A stretch of 64,000 bases of DNA from Vulgatibacter incomptus (GTDB taxonomy: Bacteria > Myxococcota > Myxococcia > Myxococcales > Vulgatibacteraceae), in the NCBI RefSeq assembly GCF_001263175.1, contig NZ_CP012332.1, forward strand, positions 4,050,220 through 4,114,219, written 5' to 3'. A program made the translations under genes and the position numbers. Positions 62,385-64,000 of this stretch are shown here, piece after piece. Below the pieces are notes generated by a model. It ran no database searches. It was not told the DNA's origin and saw nothing but the letters and a program-made list of their open reading frames with translations. Within the stretch, counting starts at the first letter, position 1, and each line of letters opens with the position of its first letter.

Positions 62385-64000
62385 CTAGTCGAATGCTTCC
62401 TGCCCCGCGGCGATCGTGCGCTCGGATCCTCGCCCGGCTGGCGCCAGTATCCGGTAGACCACCGGGACCACGAAGAGCGTGAGCAGCGTCGCGCTCGAGA
62501 GGCCCCAGATGATCACGGTGGCGAGGGGACGCTGCACGTCCGAGCCGAGGCCGGTCGCGAGCGACGCCGGCAGGAGGCCGAGCACCGCGACCGCGGACGT
62601 CATCAGGATCGGGCGGAGGCGGGACATCCGTCCATGGACGATCGCCTCGTCGAGCGAATGCCCCTCGAGCCGCCAGGCGTCGATCCCGCGGACCATGAGC
62701 AGGCCGTCCATGATGGAGACGGCGAACACCGTGGCGAGGCCGACGCCGGTCGAGACGTTGAGGTTCATGCCGCGCAGGTAGAGCGCGATCATCCCCCCGG
62801 CAAACGCAAAGGGGATCGGGACCAGCAGGATCAGCGTGGTCTTCAGCGAGCGGAACGCGGCGAGGAGCACCAGCGCGATCACGCCGATGGTGGCGGGGAT
62901 CAGCAGGAGGAAGTGCCGCTGTGCCCGCGCCAGGTTCTCGAACATGCCGAGCCAGGCGACCCGGTAGCCGGCGGGCAGCTCGACCTCCTTCTCGAAGCGC
63001 CGCTTCGCCTCGGCGACGAAGCTGCCCTGGTCGCGGCCGACGATGTCGGTGCGCACGGTGAGCCGGCGCTGTCCGTTCTCCCGCGCGACGATGGTCTGGC
63101 CGTCGACCACCTCGATCGTTGCCACCTGGGCCAGGGGGACCGTCCCGCCACTCTCGGTGTGGACCGGGAGCTGGCCGATCGCCTCGGGGGACACCAGCGC
63201 GCTGCGGTCGAAGCGGGCGGTGATATCGAAGCGTCGATCGCCCTCGTAGAGCACGCCCAGCGGCTCGCCGCCGATGGCGACGTCGATCATCCGGGTGAGC
63301 TCCGCGACCTTCACGCCGTAGCGCGAGGCCCTGGCCCGGTCGGCCGAGATCACCACCTGGGGCTGCGGCCCCTCCTGCTCGATGGCCACGTCGCTGGCGC
63401 CCGGGACGCTGGCGAGGACCGTGGTCGCTCGCTGCGCGAGCGAGAGGAGGGTGGCGGGATCGGCCCCGCTGATCTCGAGAGCGAGGTGCGCCGACGTGCC
63501 GTTGGTGTCCTCGGTCACGCTGTCGATGATCGGCTGGGTGAAGTTGAACTTCGTGGTTGGGAACTCGGTCCGGAACTTCTCGCCGATGGCCGCCACCAGC
63601 TCGTGCTTGGTGGAGAAGCGCTCCCAAGCGGCGCGCGGCTTCGGCCCGATGAGGATCTCGAGGCGGCTCGGCGGAAAGGGATCGGTGCCGCTGTCGTTGC
63701 GGCCCACCTGCACCGCCACGTAATCCACCTCGGGGAGCTCCCGGGCGAGGTCGCGCAGGCGCTTGCCGTAGGCGGCGCTCTGCTCCACGGAGGTGCCCTC
63801 CGGGAAGTTCGCCCGGACCCAGATCACGCCCTCGTCCATGTAGGGCAGGAACTCGGTGCCGAGGCGGGGCAGCACCACCGCCATGCTCGCGGCGAAGGCG
63901 ACCACGGTGAGGCCGGCGACCTTTCCGCGGTGACGGAGGAGCGCTTCCACCCAGGCGGCGTAGCGCGGCCGGAACCAGCGCAGGAGCGGGTTCTCCCACT
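62385..64000 (-). CDS. Heavy-metal-type RND efflux permease (CusA/CzcA), 5' end missing
   Basis: The C-terminal 538 residues of an inner-membrane RND pump run off the right edge of the window. Visible features are the periplasmic segment PRLGTEFLPYMDEGVIWVRA, the docking region, and several C-terminal helices including TGVGLATVFAVSIMDGLLMV and PILMTSAVAVLGLLPASLAT, which fit the HME branch (CusA/CzcA). Such pumps expel Cu, Ag, Zn, Co or Cd with a membrane-fusion partner and an outer-membrane channel, which would lie beyond the window. The regulator gene starts 32 bases after its stop, so it heads a pump-regulator-kinase operon. Confidence 0.9.
   Translation of the reverse strand, partial: WENPLLRWFRPRYAAWVEALLRHRGKVAGLTVVAFAASMAVVLPRLGTEFLPYMDEGVIWVRANFPEGTSVEQSAAYGKRLRDLARELPEVDYVAVQVGRNDSGTDPFPPSRLEILIGPKPRAAWERFSTKHELVAAIGEKFRTEFPTTKFNFTQPIIDSVTEDTNGTSAHLALEISGADPATLLSLAQRATTVLASVPGASDVAIEQEGPQPQVVISADRARASRYGVKVAELTRMIDVAIGGEPLGVLYEGDRRFDITARFDRSALVSPEAIGQLPVHTESGGTVPLAQVATIEVVDGQTIVARENGQRRLTVRTDIVGRDQGSFVAEAKRRFEKEVELPAGYRVAWLGMFENLARAQRHFLLLIPATIGVIALVLLAAFRSLKTTLILLVPIPFAFAGGMIALYLRGMNLNVSTGVGLATVFAVSIMDGLLMVRGIDAWRLEGHSLDEAIVHGRMSRLRPILMTSAVAVLGLLPASLATGLGSDVQRPLATVIIWGLSSATLLTLFVVPVVYRILAPAGRGSERTIAAGQEAFD

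Overview
The window looks like chromosomal DNA of a Myxococcota-type (delta-proteobacterial) bacterium. The reasons are high G+C with strong third-position G/C bias, abundant lipoproteins with kelch or repeat architecture, large hybrid histidine kinases, a BTAD-type regulator, a MuiA/DUF4139 protein, an Rpn-like nuclease with GLEKGREE repeats, and a Wzx/Wzy/Wzc exopolysaccharide locus. The genus cannot be fixed from sequence alone. No tRNA, rRNA, CRISPR array or intact insertion sequence was found.

Region 1 (1-19.9 kb) is a surface-polysaccharide locus. It holds a Wzc-type tyrosine autokinase/co-polymerase (minus strand, cut by the window edge), a WecA/MraY-type initiating transferase, a tightly coupled block (zinc dehydrogenase-Gfo/Idh fusion, heparinase II/III-like protein, GT4 transferases), a UDP-GlcNAc 2-epimerase, another GT4, a Wzx flippase, a Wzy-like polymerase, a TviB-type UDP-HexNAc 6-dehydrogenase and a second UDP-GlcNAc 2-epimerase. 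Precursor supply (UDP-ManNAc and UDP-HexNAcA), assembly, flipping and polymerisation are therefore all encoded. Two former members are decayed: a CapD/EpsC-like epimerase-dehydratase (1.96-2.44 kb) and a TviC/WbpP-like 4-epimerase (18.9-19.9 kb). The stretch from 9.3 to 16.2 kb is visibly richer in A+T than its flanks, as is usual for strain-specific polysaccharide genes.

Region 2 (20-34 kb) is accessory: lipoproteins, a DUF4126 membrane protein, a 1450-residue kelch lipoprotein, a MuiA-like protein and DUF1990-like fragments. Two relic segments left of the kelch gene are degraded copies of sequences lying to its right. The 3' tail of the MuiA-like gene in particular is present on both sides of the kelch gene in direct orientation, pointing to past duplication or insertion. 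A cation-exchanger gene at 30.9 kb is preceded by a sequence that matches the yybP-ykoY (Mn2+) riboswitch core.

Region 3 (34-47 kb) carries a DTW-domain tRNA-modification protein with an exonuclease-like extension, an MFS exporter, an SRPBCC protein, and a three-gene overlapping signalling operon (1034-residue triple-receiver hybrid kinase, CheR methyltransferase, receiver-PAS-kinase). It continues with a DUF4382 lipoprotein, a glutathione transferase, a short BTAD-AAA regulator and a TSUP permease.

Region 4 (47-64 kb) has a lipoprotein with six Cys-Trp-Trp-Cys modules and a beta-helix-like tail, a GNAT acetyltransferase, SbcD-SbcC, an aldo/keto reductase, a two-domain VOC protein, and a coupled pair of ferritin-like proteins of unknown role. 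It ends with a minus-strand operon of a heavy-metal-type RND permease (cut by the window edge), a sigma-54 response regulator and its HAMP-PAS sensor kinase. Hairpin terminators separate most convergent gene pairs.
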